6,815 bases of DNA, taken from the NCBI GenBank assembly GCA_021203665.1, contig JAJQAT010000196.1, positions 1-6,815 of the forward strand. Reading direction: 5' to 3'. Under the pieces are notes generated by a model that had not been told where the DNA came from, did not search any database, and saw only the letters and a list, made by a program, of their open reading frames with translations. Origin of the DNA: Bacillota bacterium. Lineage in GTDB: Bacteria > Bacillota > Clostridia > UBA1381. The translations under genes were made by a program, and so were the position numbers. Shown in pieces: positions 5,689-6,815 of the stretch; within the stretch, counting starts at the first letter, position 1, and each line of letters starts with the position of its first letter.

Positions 5689-6450
5689 TTATTTATTTTT
5701 ATTGTAAATTATCATCAAACCCTTAATAAGCAGCTCGTCGTCAAGGATAACCTTGTTTTTGCATAACGGAATAACCGTGCCCGCCAGTCCGCCCGTCGCG
5801 ACTACGGTCACATCGCCGATTTCCTCTTTGATTCTGTCAATCATTCCGTCAATGCTTGAGGCGGTTCCGTAGAGTATGCCGCTTTTCATACAGTCCGGAG
5901 TGTTTGTGCCGATAAGCTTTTTCGGCACGTCCAGACTTATTTTGGGCAGCTGAGATGTTCCGCTCACCATAGCATTAAGGGAAATCATCATACCCGGCAT
6001 AATGACGGTGCCGAGATATTCCTTTTCCTTGTTGACTACGGAAATAGTCGTCGCCGTACCCATATCGAAAATAATAATCGGCGCGCCGTATTCATGTATT
6101 CCCGCAACCGCGTCAACAACAAGGTCGCTGCCGAGCTGAGCGGGATTGTCGGTTTTAATGCTAAGTCCCGTCTTTATGCCCGGACCTATAACCATAGCGT
6201 CCTTGTGTATGATTTTTTTTACCGCGCCTTTAACGGTGTCGGTAACGGACGGCACAACGGAGGAAATAATCGCTCCGCCGACAGACGCGGCGTTGACCCT
6301 CATAATATCGAGTATCGACTTCACGGACATGGCATATTCCAGCTCGGTCGCGGTGTGGTTTGTGGTTATCCGCTCCATAAAGACGATTTTTTCATTATCG
6401 CAGCAGCCTATTACTATATTTGTGTTTCCTATGTCTATCGCAAGTATCAT
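5689..6450 (-). CDS. coaX: Type III pantothenate kinase
   Basis: A 253-residue cytoplasmic enzyme that phosphorylates pantothenate, the first step of coenzyme A synthesis. As an ASKHA-fold kinase it shows the phosphate-binding motif DIGNTN at 6-11, a second ATP-site motif DMGTATT at 129-135, IMPGMM at 150-155 and ATGGLAG at 218-224. The expected catalytic Asp is D109 in LGSDLVVDA, where the commoner form is G-x-D-R. The length is typical. Type III enzymes are known to resist CoA feedback and to need a monovalent cation. The start has AAGGAAGGG about 8 nt upstream. The gene is divergent from the L7Ae-like gene. No convincing terminator follows it before the riboswitch promoter, so some transcripts may run into the riboswitch leader. 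Confidence 0.96.
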   Translation of the reverse strand: MILAIDIGNTNIVIGCCDNEKIVFMERITTNHTATELEYAMSVKSILDIMRVNAASVGGAIISSVVPSVTDTVKGAVKKIIHKDAMVIGPGIKTGLSIKTDNPAQLGSDLVVDAVAGIHEYGAPIIIFDMGTATTISVVNKEKEYLGTVIMPGMMISLNAMVSGTSQLPKISLDVPKKLIGTNTPDCMKSGILYGTASSIDGMIDRIKEEIGDVTVVATGGLAGTVIPLCKNKVILDDELLIKGLMIIYNKNK

Positions 6451-6498
6451 ATCGGATTCCCTTCCTTAATTAACAGAAATTCTTCATATTATATATGA

Positions 6499-6527
6499 AT
6501 TATAACATAATTTCGCGCGCCGCGCAA
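6499..6527 (-). promoter_or_regulatory. Candidate extended -10 promoter for coaX
   Basis: On the - strand TGTTATAAT (+ strand 6499-6507) is an extended -10. TTGCGC (6522-6527), 17 bp upstream, is a weak -35 (TTG matches). The start would be near 6492, giving a leader of about 42 nt. A second TATAAT at 6488-6493 has no good -35 partner. Confidence 0.55.
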
Positions 6528-6588
6528 CCGCTTACAGCCGCCAAGCCGCGTTTCACGCAAAAATTACGTAAATTTATTAAAAAAACTA

Positions 6589-6617
6589 TTGACAAATTTG
6601 ACTTTTTTATATATAAT
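6589..6617 (+). promoter_or_regulatory. Consensus sigma-A promoter for the L7Ae-like gene
   Basis: TTGACA (6589-6594), a 17-bp spacer, and TATAAT (6612-6617) match the consensus at all 12 bases. The start is expected near 6624, giving a leader of about 70 nt. Such strength fits a ribosomal-protein-type operon. Confidence 0.9.
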
Positions 6618-6693
6618 CTGTTAGGTTGACGCTATTATGATTATTTTTAGTCAACTGCTAATTATTCTCAAGATACGGAGTGTGAAAAAAGCC

Positions 6694-6815
6694 ATGATTG
6701 GTGACGCCGAAAAGGCAAAATTGCTTGTTGGTTACAAACAGGCTGTCAGGGCATTGAATGAAAACAAGGTCGAAAAGGTTTTTCTCGCGGAGGATTGCGA
6801 CGCGCACATTAAAGG
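6694..6815 (+). CDS. L7Ae/L30e-family K-turn-binding ribosomal-type protein, N-terminal part (3' truncated)
   Basis: About 40 codons are visible before the window ends: MIGDAEKAKLLVGYKQAVRA, then LNENKVEKVFLAEDCDAHIK. The GYKQAVRAL segment followed by KVEKVFLAEDCD matches the G-x-K-Q-x-x-x-A-L and VFIAxDAD pattern of bacterial YbxF/RplGB-type L7Ae paralogs, about 80 residues in full. These bind kink-turn RNA, and the gene often lies between rpoC and rpsL in Firmicutes. Here it has its own strong promoter and diverges from coaX, so the rpoBC genes are not immediately upstream. The ATG at 6694 fits the family start; GGAG (6677-6680) is 13 nt upstream, rather far. An in-frame GTG at 6682 would add four residues but has GGAG only 1 nt away. 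Downstream genes cannot be seen. Confidence 0.83.
   Translation, partial: MIGDAEKAKLLVGYKQAVRALNENKVEKVFLAEDCDAHIK

Noticed and set aside
6094..6498. 134-aa + strand ORF opposite coaX
   Set aside because: It is antisense to a clear coaX with intact motifs, and its translation has no recognisable family.
6624..6693. Kink-turn in the leader of the L7Ae-like gene for autoregulation
   Set aside because: I looked for a 3-nt bulge flanked by tandem G-A pairs and could not place one convincingly in the leader.
6682..6815. GTG at 6682 as the start of the L7Ae-like gene
   Set aside because: The only GGAG is 1 nt upstream, too close, and the family N-terminus fits the ATG at 6694 better.

Overview
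The window looks like the chromosome of an endospore-forming member of the Firmicutes, probably a clostridial lineage. The evidence is a nutrient-germinant-receptor operon, AGGAGG-type ribosome binding sites before most genes, near-consensus sigma-A promoters, a lysine riboswitch with a Rho-independent terminator, and a type III pantothenate kinase. A palindromic repeat between asd and dapA resembles elements I associate, from memory, with Oscillospirales/Ruminococcaceae genomes. No genus can be assigned.

Layout. (1) Positions 1-1800, + strand: the end of a spore germination operon, with the GerAB-type permease C-terminus (truncated by the window), a GerAC-type lipoprotein with an unusual Ser/Gly/Glu-rich insertion, and a 53-residue two-helix membrane protein that fits the small 'D subunit' of germinant receptors. 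The three genes overlap or touch, which suggests translational coupling. (2) 1806-2343, +: a promoter buried in a terminator-like hairpin, then a YpsA/DUF1273-type SLOG protein. It ends at a hairpin shared with the convergent dapB. (3) 2390-5641, - strand: a lysine-biosynthesis unit, read in the order promoter, lysine riboswitch, terminator, asd, repeat element, dapA, dapB. These genes convert aspartyl phosphate to tetrahydrodipicolinate. That is the branch to diaminopimelate and lysine, and its DapA product also feeds spore dipicolinate. (4) 5689-6527, -: coaX and its promoter. (5) 6589-6815, +: a perfect-consensus promoter and the start of an L7Ae/YbxF-type K-turn-binding protein gene, which runs off the window. 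In many Firmicutes that gene precedes rpsL-rpsG-fusA.

How the parts work together. Lysine bound to the riboswitch should stabilise P1, free the terminator and shut off asd, and dapA/dapB as well if they are read through from asd. A nearly continuous alternative pairing between the P1 3' strand and the terminator 5' arm supplies the antiterminator. I found no strong promoter directly before dapA. The roughly 138-bp repeat with imperfect terminal inverted repeats, lying between asd and dapA, could therefore affect how the operon is expressed.

No wholly new multi-gene system is evident. The points most worth a second look are the unannotated small germination ORF, the interlocked terminator/promoter at 1806-1853, the MITE-like repeat inside the dap operon, and the low-complexity insertion in the GerC lipoprotein.
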